Positions 54,297 to 61,680 of a stretch of DNA of 64,000 nucleotides are shown here, in pieces; position 1 is the first letter of the stretch, and each line of letters starts with the position of its first letter. Where the stretch lies: positions 62,001 to 126,000 of the forward strand of contig NZ_JACVEE010000007.1 in NCBI RefSeq assembly GCF_015355755.1. The letters run 5' to 3'. The DNA is from Nocardia sp. XZ_19_385. GTDB taxonomy: Bacteria > Actinomycetota > Actinomycetes > Mycobacteriales > Mycobacteriaceae. The notes under the pieces were generated by a model, which did no database searches, was not told where the DNA came from, and saw only the letters and a program-made list of their open reading frames with translations. The position numbers and the translations under genes were made by a program.

Positions 54297-54844
54297 CCAG
54301 AGTCGACGTCATCGCCAATGAACGGCTGCTCACCGACCGGCACTACTGGCGCGAGTTCCAGGAGTTCTGGCAGGACAAGCCCGTGGCATTGGTATTCCTG
54401 CGCCAGTTCGGCAGTGCTTTCGCGCTGCAGCAGGCTCAGAAAATCAGTGCGCACTATGACGAGATCACCGCTGCCGGTGGCGATGTGGTGTTCATCGGGC
54501 TCGGCACACCGATCCAAGCTTTCACCTTCCGGCAGAAGGCGAAGACCCGTTTCACGGTGCTGGCGACCAACGACCAGACGCTGTACCGCACCATGGGGCT
54601 GTGGCGGGCCGTCCTCGGCACGATCGGGCCGCGGAACCTGGTCCCCTTTGTGCACCTACTCCGTAACGGCGTCTACCCGGCTCAGCGTACGGGCGACAAC
54701 GCCCAGCTAGGCGGCGCATTCGTCGTCGCGGCCGGCGGCAAAGAGGTCGTGTGGGACTTCCGTGCACACCGCGCCTCCGACATCCCACCCACCGCGGACA
54801 TCGTCGCGGCCCTCCGCGCGGCATCGAAAGTGGCAGCGGCGTGA
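54293..54844 (+). CDS. AhpC/TSA (PRXL2)-like protein lacking the catalytic cysteines
   Basis: 183 residues, thioredoxin fold of the peroxiredoxin-like-2 type: PVALVFLRQFGSAFALQQAQ, ISAHYDEITAAGGDVVFIGL, and an NLVPFVHLLRNGVYPAQRTG loop. Where family members usually carry a Cys motif after the first strand (about FGCPFC), this one has FGSAFA, and no other Cys is visible. It is therefore unlikely to be a peroxidase. It overlaps the oxygenase gene upstream and the monooxygenase pseudogene downstream by four bases each. Confidence 0.75.
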   Translation: MTRVDVIANERLLTDRHYWREFQEFWQDKPVALVFLRQFGSAFALQQAQKISAHYDEITAAGGDVVFIGLGTPIQAFTFRQKAKTRFTVLATNDQTLYRTMGLWRAVLGTIGPRNLVPFVHLLRNGVYPAQRTGDNAQLGGAFVVAAGGKEVVWDFRAHRASDIPPTADIVAALRAASKVAAA

Positions 54845-56339
54845 CCGAAAACCCGCTCCGGGCAGCGATCTCGATGTCCTGATCATCGGCGCCGGTATCT
54901 CCGGTATCGGCGCCGGGCGATACCTGAAGACCCAGCTGCCGGACAAGACGTTCGCGATCCTGGAAGCGCGCGGTGCTTCCGGCGGAACCTGGGATCTGTT
55001 CCGCTACCCGGGAATTCGATCGGATTCGGATCTGCACACCTTCTGCTACGCGTTCAAGCCATGGGTGGACCGGGAGTCCATCGCCTCGGCGTCGAAGATC
55101 TTGAAATACCTGCGCGACACCATCACCGAGAACGACCTGGAGCCGCACATCCGGTACCGGCATCGGGTGGCCGGTGCGCACTGGTCGTCGGAGACCGCGC
55201 GCTGGACGGTCGAGATCGAAAACCCCGACACCGGTGCACGATTCGAGCTGCACGCCCGCTGGCTGTTCAGCGCCGCGGGCTACTACCGCTACGACGAAGG
55301 ATTCACTCCGCCCTTCGAGGGGTGCGAACGCTTCGAGGGCACGATCGTGCACCCGCAGCGCTGGCCGGAGGACCTGGAGTACGCGGGCAAGCGGGTCGTG
55401 GTGGTCGGCAGCGGCGCGACTGCGGTGACGCTGGTGCCGGCCATGGCCGAGATCGCGGAACACGTCACGATGGTGCAGCGCACACCGAGCTATGTGATTC
55501 CGATTCCGCAGGTGGATCACATCGCCAACCTGCTGCGCGGCTACTCGGCGAAGAGCGCGGGTATGCGATCGCGCGGCGCAAGAACATCTTTGAGCAGCGT
55601 CTGATCTGGGAGATCTGCCGCCGCTATCCGCAGCGCGCGGAAGATCATTCGCGGCCTCAACGCCTGGCAGTTGCCGTCGGGCTACCCGGTGGACACGCAT
55701 TTCAATCCGCCGTACGACCCGTGGGATCAGCGGTTGTGCATGGTGCCCAATGGTGATCTGTTCCGGGCTATTCGGGACGGCCGTGCCTCGGTGGCCACCG
55801 ACACCATAGCGACCTTCACCGAGAACGGAATCCTGCTGGACTCCGGCCGCGAGCTCTCCGCCGACATCATCATCACCGCAACAGGTTTGAACGTCCAGGC
55901 CTTCGGAGGCATACCGATGACCGTCGACGGTCACGCGATCGACCTGGCCGAGACGATCGCCTACCGCGGCATGATGCTGTCCTCGGTGCCGAACTACGCC
56001 TTCGTTGTCAGCTACACGAACCTCTCGTGGACGCTGAAGGTGGGTCTGTTGTGCGAGCAATCCTGTAACTTGCTGGCGCACATGGATTCCGAAGCTACGA
56101 CATCTGTGTGCCGCGCGTCGACGATGCCACGAGGCCCACCAAGCCCTTCCTGGATTTCGACGCGGGCTATGTCAAACGGGTCCTGCATGAGCTGCCCGGC
56201 AGGGTGATCGTTGCCCTGGCTGACCTCGCTGAGCTACTACTCCGATGTGATCTTGCTCCGCGAACCTGCTTGGGAGGACCCGGAATTGAAGTTCGCGCGG
56301 GTGCCGGCTCCGGTGGAATTGATTGCGGCAGGTCCGTGA
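54841..56339 (+). pseudogene. EthA-like Baeyer-Villiger monooxygenase, multiple single-base deletions
   Basis: Reassembled over several frames: VLIIGAGISGIGAGRYLKTQ (FAD), GGTWDLFRYPGIRSDSDLHT, BVMO fingerprint FEGTIVHPQRWPED, VVVVGSGATAVTLVPAMAEI (NADPH), then YAIARRKNIFEQRLIWEICR, LPSGYPVDTHFNPPYDPWDQ, ADIIITATGLNVQAFGG, and the C-terminal LSYYSDVILLREPAWEDPEL. At least five frame changes lie near 54860, 55560, 55640, 56090 and 56200, several explained by loss of one G or C. The sequence otherwise matches the EthA type. GTG at 54841 overlaps the preceding stop, so it was an operon member. Confidence 0.85.
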
Positions 56340-56344
56340 GCGGG

Positions 56345-56760
56345 ATGGCATCGGGTGATTCCGGTGAGCAGTTCGTGGAGCTGTCCACCGGAATTCGCCT
56401 CTGTTACCGGGTCGATGGTCCGTCCGGCGGACAGCCGCTGCTGCTGGTCGCCGGGCTCGGCCTGGACCTGTATTCCTGGCCACAGCAAATGGTCGAGGGC
56501 CTGATCGCCCGGGGCTTCCGCGTGATCCGCTTCGACAATCGCGACATCGGCCGCTCCACGGTGATATCCAACCCGCCACCGAGCCGACTGCGCCGGCTAC
56601 TGGCAGTCCCGCGAGCCGACGCCTACGACCTCGCCGACATGGCCGCCGACACCCATGAGCTGATCCGAATATCGGGCGGCCGCGGTTTGCGCGATCATGC
56701 CGCCCATAGACATGCCGACCAGATGCACCCCATGGAGGTCGAGCTGTTCCAGCAGACCGC
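56345..56760 (+). pseudogene. Alpha/beta-hydrolase remnant with an internal inversion
   Basis: The plus strand encodes the N-terminal part: FVELSTGIRLCYRVDGPSGG, LLLVAGLGLDLYSWPQQMVE, FRVIRFDNRDIGRS, then DLADMAADTH. At about 56655 the plus-strand protein stops making sense. The expected next segment is present on the minus strand from 56758 back to 56657: GLLEQLDLHGVHLVGMSMGG and MIAQTAAARYSDQL, including the nucleophile elbow GMSMGG. So about 100 bp are inverted in place. The C-terminal half with the catalytic His is missing. It originally followed the monooxygenase by a few bases. Confidence 0.82.
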
Positions 56761-57118
56761 CTGTCGTCTCACCCCTTCCGCGAGCGAGTGACCCACCCGC
56801 CACCCCCGCGTTCCGCATCACAGGCCTCGATCGAGAGCCGGACCCGACCCGCCTCTCACAAGCGGCCCTGAACGGGTCGCGCTGGCGATCGCATGGGTGT
56901 GCTCACGTTCGCGCTGCCCGAATCGGGGGACTGTCGCTGAACCGCGCGGTTTGCCATGCGAATCACCGGGTAGTAGCTGTGATGTAGCTGGCTCCATCTG
57001 ATTGGCCGGGCATCCGCAAGTCCGTGATCGTGCCAGAGTCCGCATAGGCCGGTCGATCGCGCGAGATGTCGCTCTGTGTGTGTTCGCTCTCCGAAGACCG
57101 AAATCTCGAGGAGGAATC
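56761..57118. other. Non-coding stretch after the hydrolase remnant
   Basis: About 360 bases without a recognisable gene. The first part could be decayed downstream hydrolase sequence. The rest should carry the promoter of the PRC-barrel gene, whose ribosome-binding site GAGGAGG is at 57108-57114. No clear operator seen. Confidence 0.4.
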
Positions 57119-57871
57119 ATGACAGGACTACTCGACGAAATCATCGGCAATTCCGTGTACGACCGTAGTGGTGACAAGATCGGCAAGGTCAAGCAGATCT
57201 ATGTCGACAGGGCCTCCGGCGCGCCCACCTGGGCTGCCGTATCGACCGGCTTCTTTCACGAGGATTCCCTCGTCCCGCTGGTCGGTGCGCAGCACGCCGC
57301 AGGTTCCGACGCGCTGAAACTGCAGGTCGAGAAGCGAGAGGTGAAATCCGCCCCGCATATCCCGCTGGACCACGACATCAGCGCCGACGAGGAACAGCAG
57401 CTGTTCACCCACTATCACGTGGACCCGCGCACGGCCGGATGGGACGCGTTCGACCAAACCGCCGACCAGCACGGGCGTGGTAACCGGTCCACGACCGATG
57501 AGGGGATGATCCGCTCGGAGGAGCACCTCGAGGTGAACCGGGAGCGCGCCGAGAGCGGTCGGGCGCGGTTGCGTAAGTACGTGGTGACCGAGGAGCAAAC
57601 CATCAAGGTGCCGACCACGCACGAGGAGGTCCGCATCGAACGTGAGCCGATCTCCGACCCCAGCATGGTCGGCCGTGCCGATATCGGTGAGCAGGAACGC
57701 GAGGTGACCCTGCACGAGGATCGCCTGACGGTAGACAAGCAAGCCGTGCCGGTCGAGCGGGTCCGTTTGGCCGTCGATGAGGTCGAGGACACTCAGGCCG
57801 TGTCGGGCACCGTGCGCAAGGAACGCGTCGAGACCGAAGGCATCGACGACGAGCCCAAGCGCAAGCGGTAA
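57119..57871 (+). CDS. PRC-barrel and DUF2382 (YsnF-like) stress-type protein
   Basis: 250 residues. N-terminal PRC barrel: IIGNSVYDRSGDKIGKVKQI and GAPTWAAVSTGFFHEDSLVP (residues 8-60), with HYHVDP near 100. C-terminal DUF2382 region with repeated basic and acidic strands: RKYVVTEEQTIKVPTTHEEV, REVTLHEDRLTVDKQAVPVE. Related proteins in actinobacteria and Deinococcus-like bacteria are linked to general stress; the biochemical role is unknown. Start fixed by GAGGAGG five bases before the ATG. Confidence 0.88.
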   Translation: MTGLLDEIIGNSVYDRSGDKIGKVKQIYVDRASGAPTWAAVSTGFFHEDSLVPLVGAQHAAGSDALKLQVEKREVKSAPHIPLDHDISADEEQQLFTHYHVDPRTAGWDAFDQTADQHGRGNRSTTDEGMIRSEEHLEVNRERAESGRARLRKYVVTEEQTIKVPTTHEEVRIEREPISDPSMVGRADIGEQEREVTLHEDRLTVDKQAVPVERVRLAVDEVEDTQAVSGTVRKERVETEGIDDEPKRKR

Positions 57872-57891
57872 TCACGCACCCTGCCGACAGG

Positions 57892-57923
57892 CGTCCACCG
57901 GCGACTTCACGACCCGGTGGACG
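57892..57923. terminator. Hairpin after the PRC-barrel gene
   Basis: Ten-base perfect stem CGTCCACCGG / CCGGTGGACG with a 12-base loop, 21 bases after the stop codon. There is no T-run on either side, so it is a probable transcript-end or stability hairpin rather than a classic intrinsic terminator. Confidence 0.45.
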
Positions 57924-58084
57924 TCATCACCGTTCGCACCTGAATGACACTGCGACACAGTCGAAACGGTGCGGGCCCTCGTCTCTTCCTGACACCGGCC
58001 GGTACCTAGCAGGGCGGCGGCAGCCCGCCAGGTCAGACCAGTGGCCGTTGTGTGCCGCCGCCATAGGGGCCTGTTTCGAAGTGA

Positions 58085-58123
58085 CTGATGGTGGGGCACC
58101 GCATCACGGTGCCCCACCATCAG
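58085..58123. terminator. Perfect 17-bp hairpin ahead of the IS5-type transposase
   Basis: CTGATGGTGGGGCACCG, a five-base loop CATCA, then the exact complement (58107-58123). Modest T-richness follows (GTTTGTTG). The perfection of the stem suggests a strong bidirectional terminator, either genomic or carried near the end of the IS. It would shield the transposase from outside transcription. Confidence 0.6.
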
Positions 58124-58162
58124 CATGTTTGTTGAAAGCTGTTGGCTGCGTTGGCATATGGG

Positions 58163-58220
58163 CGAGGTCTCCGGTAGATCGATCAGCTGTCGAAGAAGAA
58201 CCTGAATACCGGAGACCTCG
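58163..58220 (+). promoter_or_regulatory. Inverted repeat that covers the transposase ribosome-binding site
   Basis: A 14-base perfect repeat: CGAGGTCTCCGGTA at 58163-58176 and its complement at 58207-58220, with a 30-base spacer. The right arm contains GGAG (58211-58214) and ends on the G of the GTG start codon, so a long transcript would fold the ribosome-binding site and start away. This is a known way for insertion sequences to block expression from read-through transcripts. Confidence 0.6.
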
Positions 58221-59125
58221 TGGCCAGCGTAGCGGTGGCGGGGTGGGCGGATCTGACCGATGCCCAGTGGGTGCGGTTGGACCCGCTGTTGCCTCACGCG
58301 AAGAAGGCGGGACACCCGCCGAAATGGACGAAACGTCAGCTCATCGACGGGATTCGATGGCGGACCCGGGTCGGCTCTCCCTGGCGGGACGTCCCGGCAT
58401 CCTATGGGTCGTGGCAGGCGGTATACGGATTGTTCCGTCGCTGGCAGCGGGCAGGTGCGTGGGCAGTGATCATCAAATCGTTGCAGGTCTTCGCCAATGC
58501 GGCCGGTGAGACCGTCTGGCAGGTAAGCGTGGACTCCACGATCACCCGCGTCCATCAACACGCTGCCGGAGCCCGCCGCGAAGGCGCCCGGCAACTTGAA
58601 CCGCCAGCAGGGCCCGGTGAGTGCGAGCCGCCTGATCATGGCTTGGGCCGCTCCCGTGGTGGATGGACCAGCAAGCTGCATCTAGCAACCGAACAGGGCT
58701 GCCGGGTGCTGTCGATACTGGTCACTGCCGGTCAGGTCGGTGACAGCCCCCACTTCACCACGGTGCTCGATGCGATCGAGATCCCCCGTCTCGGTGGCGG
58801 CCGGGCCCGAGTTCGACCGGAACGAGTGCTGGCCGACAAGGCGTATTCGGCTCGCGCCAACCGGGATTGGCTTCGTCGTTACGGCATCAAGGCAACCATT
58901 CCCATCCCGGCGGACCAGGCCGGGCACCGACGTCGCCGTGGCAGCGCCGGTGGTCGGCCACCGGCATTCGACCCCACGATCTACCGCGACCGCAACGCTG
59001 TCGAACGAGGGATCAACCAGCTCAAACAACACCGAGCCGTAGCCACCAGGTACGACAAACTCGCCGTCCGCTACTTGGCCACCATCCACATCGCGGTCAT
59101 CAACCAATGGCTGCCACACCGGTGA
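58220..59125 (+). CDS. IS5-family transposase
   Basis: 301 residues from GTG 58220. N-terminal DUF4096-like domain: LTDAQWVRLDPLLPHAKKAG and GIRWRTRVGSPWRDVPASYG. DDE core: VSVDSTITRVHQH (Asp), RVLADKAYSARANRDWLRRY (Asp), YRDRNAVERGINQLKQHRAV (Glu). The frame is intact. Terminal inverted repeats of the element could not be located with confidence; the left end is probably near 58060 and the right end before 59183. Confidence 0.9.
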   Translation: MASVAVAGWADLTDAQWVRLDPLLPHAKKAGHPPKWTKRQLIDGIRWRTRVGSPWRDVPASYGSWQAVYGLFRRWQRAGAWAVIIKSLQVFANAAGETVWQVSVDSTITRVHQHAAGARREGARQLEPPAGPGECEPPDHGLGRSRGGWTSKLHLATEQGCRVLSILVTAGQVGDSPHFTTVLDAIEIPRLGGGRARVRPERVLADKAYSARANRDWLRRYGIKATIPIPADQAGHRRRRGSAGGRPPAFDPTIYRDRNAVERGINQLKQHRAVATRYDKLAVRYLATIHIAVINQWLPHR

Positions 59126-59146
59126 GGGCAGGCCGCTGGCCTGCCC
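59126..59146 (+). terminator. Hairpin at the transposase 3' end
   Basis: GGGCAGGCC / GGCCTGCCC, nine perfect base pairs with a three-base loop, starting at the base after the transposase stop and followed by TTGGTTCTC. A probable terminator for the transposase transcript. Confidence 0.55.
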
Positions 59147-59182
59147 TTGGTTCTCGAGCGGAGAGATACGGTCTCGGTTTCG

Positions 59183-59335
59183 TCAGGTGTTTCGCAGGAC
59201 TCGGGATAGGAGCGCGGTGAGGCCGTGGATGTTTCCCGCTGCAAGGAGTTCAATGGACGGGATTTCACGGCCGAATACCCGATGCCGCGTGAACTTCAGC
59301 TCGGTGCCCATGAGTGAGTCCAAACCCACAGGCCA
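59183..59335 (-). pseudogene. C-terminal ACP fragment of a second polyketide synthase
   Basis: The minus strand reads GLDSLMGTELKFTRHRVFGR, then EIPSIELLAAGNIHGLTALL and SRVLRNT with a stop at 59183. The end of the PKS at 24608-31993 reads GLDSLMGSELRVALHRVFDR, EIPAMELLAAGNIHGLTDAV, SRALRNS. So this is the carrier-domain end, including the phosphopantetheine Ser, of a very close paralogue. Only about 47 codons remain; a stop lies a few codons upstream. It sits between an IS5 transposase and a metabolic gene, indicating IS-associated loss. Confidence 0.85.
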
Positions 59336-59474
59336 TTTGGTCACATCCATTCATTTGCAATCTTGAATGCAATCTCGTTCGGCACATTCCACTGTTCGTC
59401 GGCGTCGCGGGCGCCGGCGCGGCTGTCGCCGCCCCGCTGGGTGTGGGACGGCGACACACCGCGGTCGGAACCCG

Positions 59475-59894
59475 TCAGCTCAGGGCTGCGCGGGCGATTT
59501 CCGCGTCCTGTTCAGGTGTCCCACCCGAAACTCCTATGCCGCCGATCAGGCGGTCTTCGTCATCGAGGATGGGTAGCCCGCCGCCCATGAGCAGTAGCCC
59601 GTCGTTGAGGTGGTCGAAATGCGCAACCGGCTGCCCCAGCTGCAAGGGTGCATTCAGCGCTTCGCTGGGGGCTTGGAACTTGACCGAGGTGCGGGCCTTG
59701 GCCACCGCGAGCTCGCTGGATGCCAGCCACGCGCGGTCCATCCGCGCGAACGCCACCATGTTCGCGCCGGTGTCGAGCACGGCGAACACCGCCCGCAAAC
59801 CCAGCTCATCGGCCGCGGCCCGGCCTCGTGCGATGAGCTGATCAGCGTGGTCGAGCCCGATCTGCATCGTCAGAACATTATGGGTTTCAGGCAT
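59475..59894 (-). CDS. GlcG/HbpS-family protein (DUF336)
   Basis: 139 residues: LDHADQLIARGRAAADELGL, AVLDTGANMVAFARMDRAWL, ASSELAVAKARTSVKF, LLLMGGGLPILDDEDRLIGG and IGVSGGTPEQDAEIARAAL. This is the whole GlcG/HbpS fold, a small oligomeric domain that in some cases binds heme or cofactors; a precise role is unknown. It overlaps the SDR gene upstream (8 bases), so the two form one operon. Confidence 0.85.
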   Translation of the reverse strand: MPETHNVLTMQIGLDHADQLIARGRAAADELGLRAVFAVLDTGANMVAFARMDRAWLASSELAVAKARTSVKFQAPSEALNAPLQLGQPVAHFDHLNDGLLLMGGGLPILDDEDRLIGGIGVSGGTPEQDAEIARAALS

Positions 59895-60663
59895 TCTGGG
59901 CCCACTCTGTTTCTTGCCACTGCTTGGCAGCGGCGACAGTCTCCATCGGACGCATGGTGCGGTAGAGATGTTCGGTGGTGGCGATCACCTCGACCATCGC
60001 GTCGATCATTTCCTGTGGGTCGGCCTGATCGGCAAGGCTGGCGGAGAAATCAGGCATCGGCACCACAGCGGTGTCGGGGTTGTACCACTGGACGTAGCTC
60101 TCCGCGCCGGTGTCGTTGAACCCGGTGCCGAATACCCCCGGATTCACCGTCGCGACCTTCACGCCGTGCGGTTCGAGTTCGGCCTTCATCGACCCCGCGA
60201 TGGCCTCGATGGCATGTTTGGTCGCGCAGTATGCCCCGAGGAACGGTACAACCAGAATCCCGCCCATCGAGGAGGTCCATACGACCTTGCCCGACTTGCG
60301 CGCGACCATCTTCGGCACGATCGCTTGCACCAACCGCAGATGCCCGAACACATTGATATCGAAAGACTCGCGCACCCGCTGCAGCGGGATATCCACTATC
60401 GAGCCGCCCTCCATCACCCCGGCGTTGAGCACCAGCACATCCGGATCGAAGGACCCCGCGTGCGCGATGTCGATCTCATCGAGCAGGTTGAGCTTGATCA
60501 CTTCCAGCTCGACCCCCGCGGCGGCGGCATCCGCGCGCAGGCTGCGCACCTGCGGCCAGGTCTCCGCCGCCGCAACCACCTCATCGCCACGTCGGGCCAG
60601 CTCCAGGGCCGCGCCGCGGCCGAATCCGGAGCTCGCGCCGGTAATCAGAATTTTCTGAGGCAT
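59887..60663 (-). CDS. SDR-family oxidoreductase
   Basis: 258 residues: ILITGASSGFGRGAALELAR (cofactor), VLVLNAGVMEGGSIVDIPLQ, catalytic Ser in VVWTSSMGGILVVPF, Tyr/Lys in YCATKHAIEAIAGSMKAEL. The start is taken as the ATG at 60663, seven bases after GGGAG; an ATG two codons earlier lies too close. Divergent from the TetR gene at 60775. Substrate unknown. Confidence 0.87.
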   Translation of the reverse strand: MPQKILITGASSGFGRGAALELARRGDEVVAAAETWPQVRSLRADAAAAGVELEVIKLNLLDEIDIAHAGSFDPDVLVLNAGVMEGGSIVDIPLQRVRESFDINVFGHLRLVQAIVPKMVARKSGKVVWTSSMGGILVVPFLGAYCATKHAIEAIAGSMKAELEPHGVKVATVNPGVFGTGFNDTGAESYVQWYNPDTAVVPMPDFSASLADQADPQEMIDAMVEVIATTEHLYRTMRPMETVAAAKQWQETEWAQNA

Positions 60664-60724
60664 CCACATCTCCCAAGGTAACTAGCCGGATACTTACCTA
60701 GGCGACTGTGCCGGACTCTTCATT

Positions 60725-60756
60725 GATTGTCAATAACTAGATAGTTACATTCAATC
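60725..60756. promoter_or_regulatory. Palindromic operator between SDR and TetR genes
   Basis: Centre TAACTA-GA-TAGTTA (60734-60747, perfect) flanked symmetrically by GATTG (60725-60729) and CAATC (60752-60756). A related half-site, TAACTAG, occurs at about 60678 next to the SDR start. The divergent layout and symmetry suggest binding by the adjacent TetR protein. Confidence 0.65.
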
Positions 60757-60774
60757 TGAAGTATCATCGACCGC

Positions 60775-61365
60775 GTGCCACCGGATGCTTCTGATACCAA
60801 ACGACGCATCTTGGAGGCGGCGCGAGCCGAGTTCGCCCGCTACGGCTTGGCCGGTGCCCGCATCGATCGCATCGCCGAGGAAGCCAAAGCCAACAAGCGG
60901 TCGATCTACGTGCACTTCGGGCCCAAAGAGCAGTTGTTCGACCTTGTCGTCGAGCGGGCACTGACCGATCTATCGGCGGCTGTCCCGTTCAGCGCGGGTG
61001 ATCTGCCCGGTTACGGCGGCAGACTGTTCGACCACCTCCTCGAAGACCCTGCCGTCCTGCGCCTGTCGACATGGGCCAATCTCGAGCGGCCCCTGGCCAC
61101 CTCCGGGGAGGTCGACGCCTACCAACCCAAAATCCGGGCAATGGAAGACCACTTCGATGGCAACGCAACCGATCTGCTGGCGCTCACCCTTGGGCTCGTG
61201 ACCGCCTGGTTCAACGCATCGCCGTCGCTACAGTCCCTCGCCGGCGAGGAGCCCGGGTCCTGCGAACGGCTCCAATCCCATCGCGCCGCCATGGTCGCCG
61301 CGATCGCCGCGCTGTGTGCCGAGTTCGGCCAACACCCACAACCCCACAACCGGCGCCCACTGTAG
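60775..61365 (+). CDS. TetR-family regulator
   Basis: 196 residues from GTG 60775. HTH: RRILEAARAEFARYGLAGAR and EAKANKRSIYVHFGPKEQLF (about residues 9-52). The C-terminal domain shows LDHLLEDPAVLR-like helices typical of TetR proteins that control oxidoreductases. Faces the SDR/GlcG-like operon across a palindrome; probable autoregulator and repressor of that operon. Confidence 0.88.
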   Translation: MPPDASDTKRRILEAARAEFARYGLAGARIDRIAEEAKANKRSIYVHFGPKEQLFDLVVERALTDLSAAVPFSAGDLPGYGGRLFDHLLEDPAVLRLSTWANLERPLATSGEVDAYQPKIRAMEDHFDGNATDLLALTLGLVTAWFNASPSLQSLAGEEPGSCERLQSHRAAMVAAIAALCAEFGQHPQPHNRRPL

Positions 61366-61680
61366 AGCGCCCCTCAGTATCCCAGGGCGTGGCTACACAC
61401 CGAGCCCTCCACATCGCCGTACGCTTCAGGCTTCGGCGAACATTGATTTCCCGAATGCGGACTGTGCACACGAAAGAGAGCGGTAAGTCTAAGACAATCT
61501 CGTTCGAGGTAGTAGGCAACTCCTGCGTGATCACGGCGGACCGCCGGGGATAGTCGCTGCCGCCGTGTGGTATTGGGCGAGGATGTGACCTTCCCAAACG
61601 TTGTCGGTCGTGTGATGTCTCGGGACATTTCGGCGATCAACACCACAGACGTTGCAGCGCAGACATATTGGAGACTTGTG
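61366..61680. promoter_or_regulatory. Region upstream of the terpene genes
   Basis: About 315 bases with no recognisable gene. The open frame that crosses it into the prenyltransferase has poor codon use before 61681. It should contain the promoter for the prenyl synthase and cyclase. A GGAGA precedes the ATG at 61681. No clear operator seen. Confidence 0.4.

Noticed and set aside
54552..56081. A 509-residue minus-strand open frame opposite the monooxygenase pseudogene
   Set aside because: No domain and Arg-rich composition. The plus strand carries clear EthA-like motifs.
58085..58220. Possible CRISPR or repeat array because of two strong inverted repeats
   Set aside because: The two repeats differ in sequence, there are no regularly spaced units, and no cas genes are nearby.
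58060..59183. Exact IS5 element borders with terminal inverted repeats
   Set aside because: No convincing pair of terminal repeats or target duplication could be matched by eye, so only the transposase and hairpins are reported.
59314..60119. Plus-strand open frames of 169-175 residues
   Set aside because: They run opposite the GlcG/HbpS and SDR genes and show no family signature.
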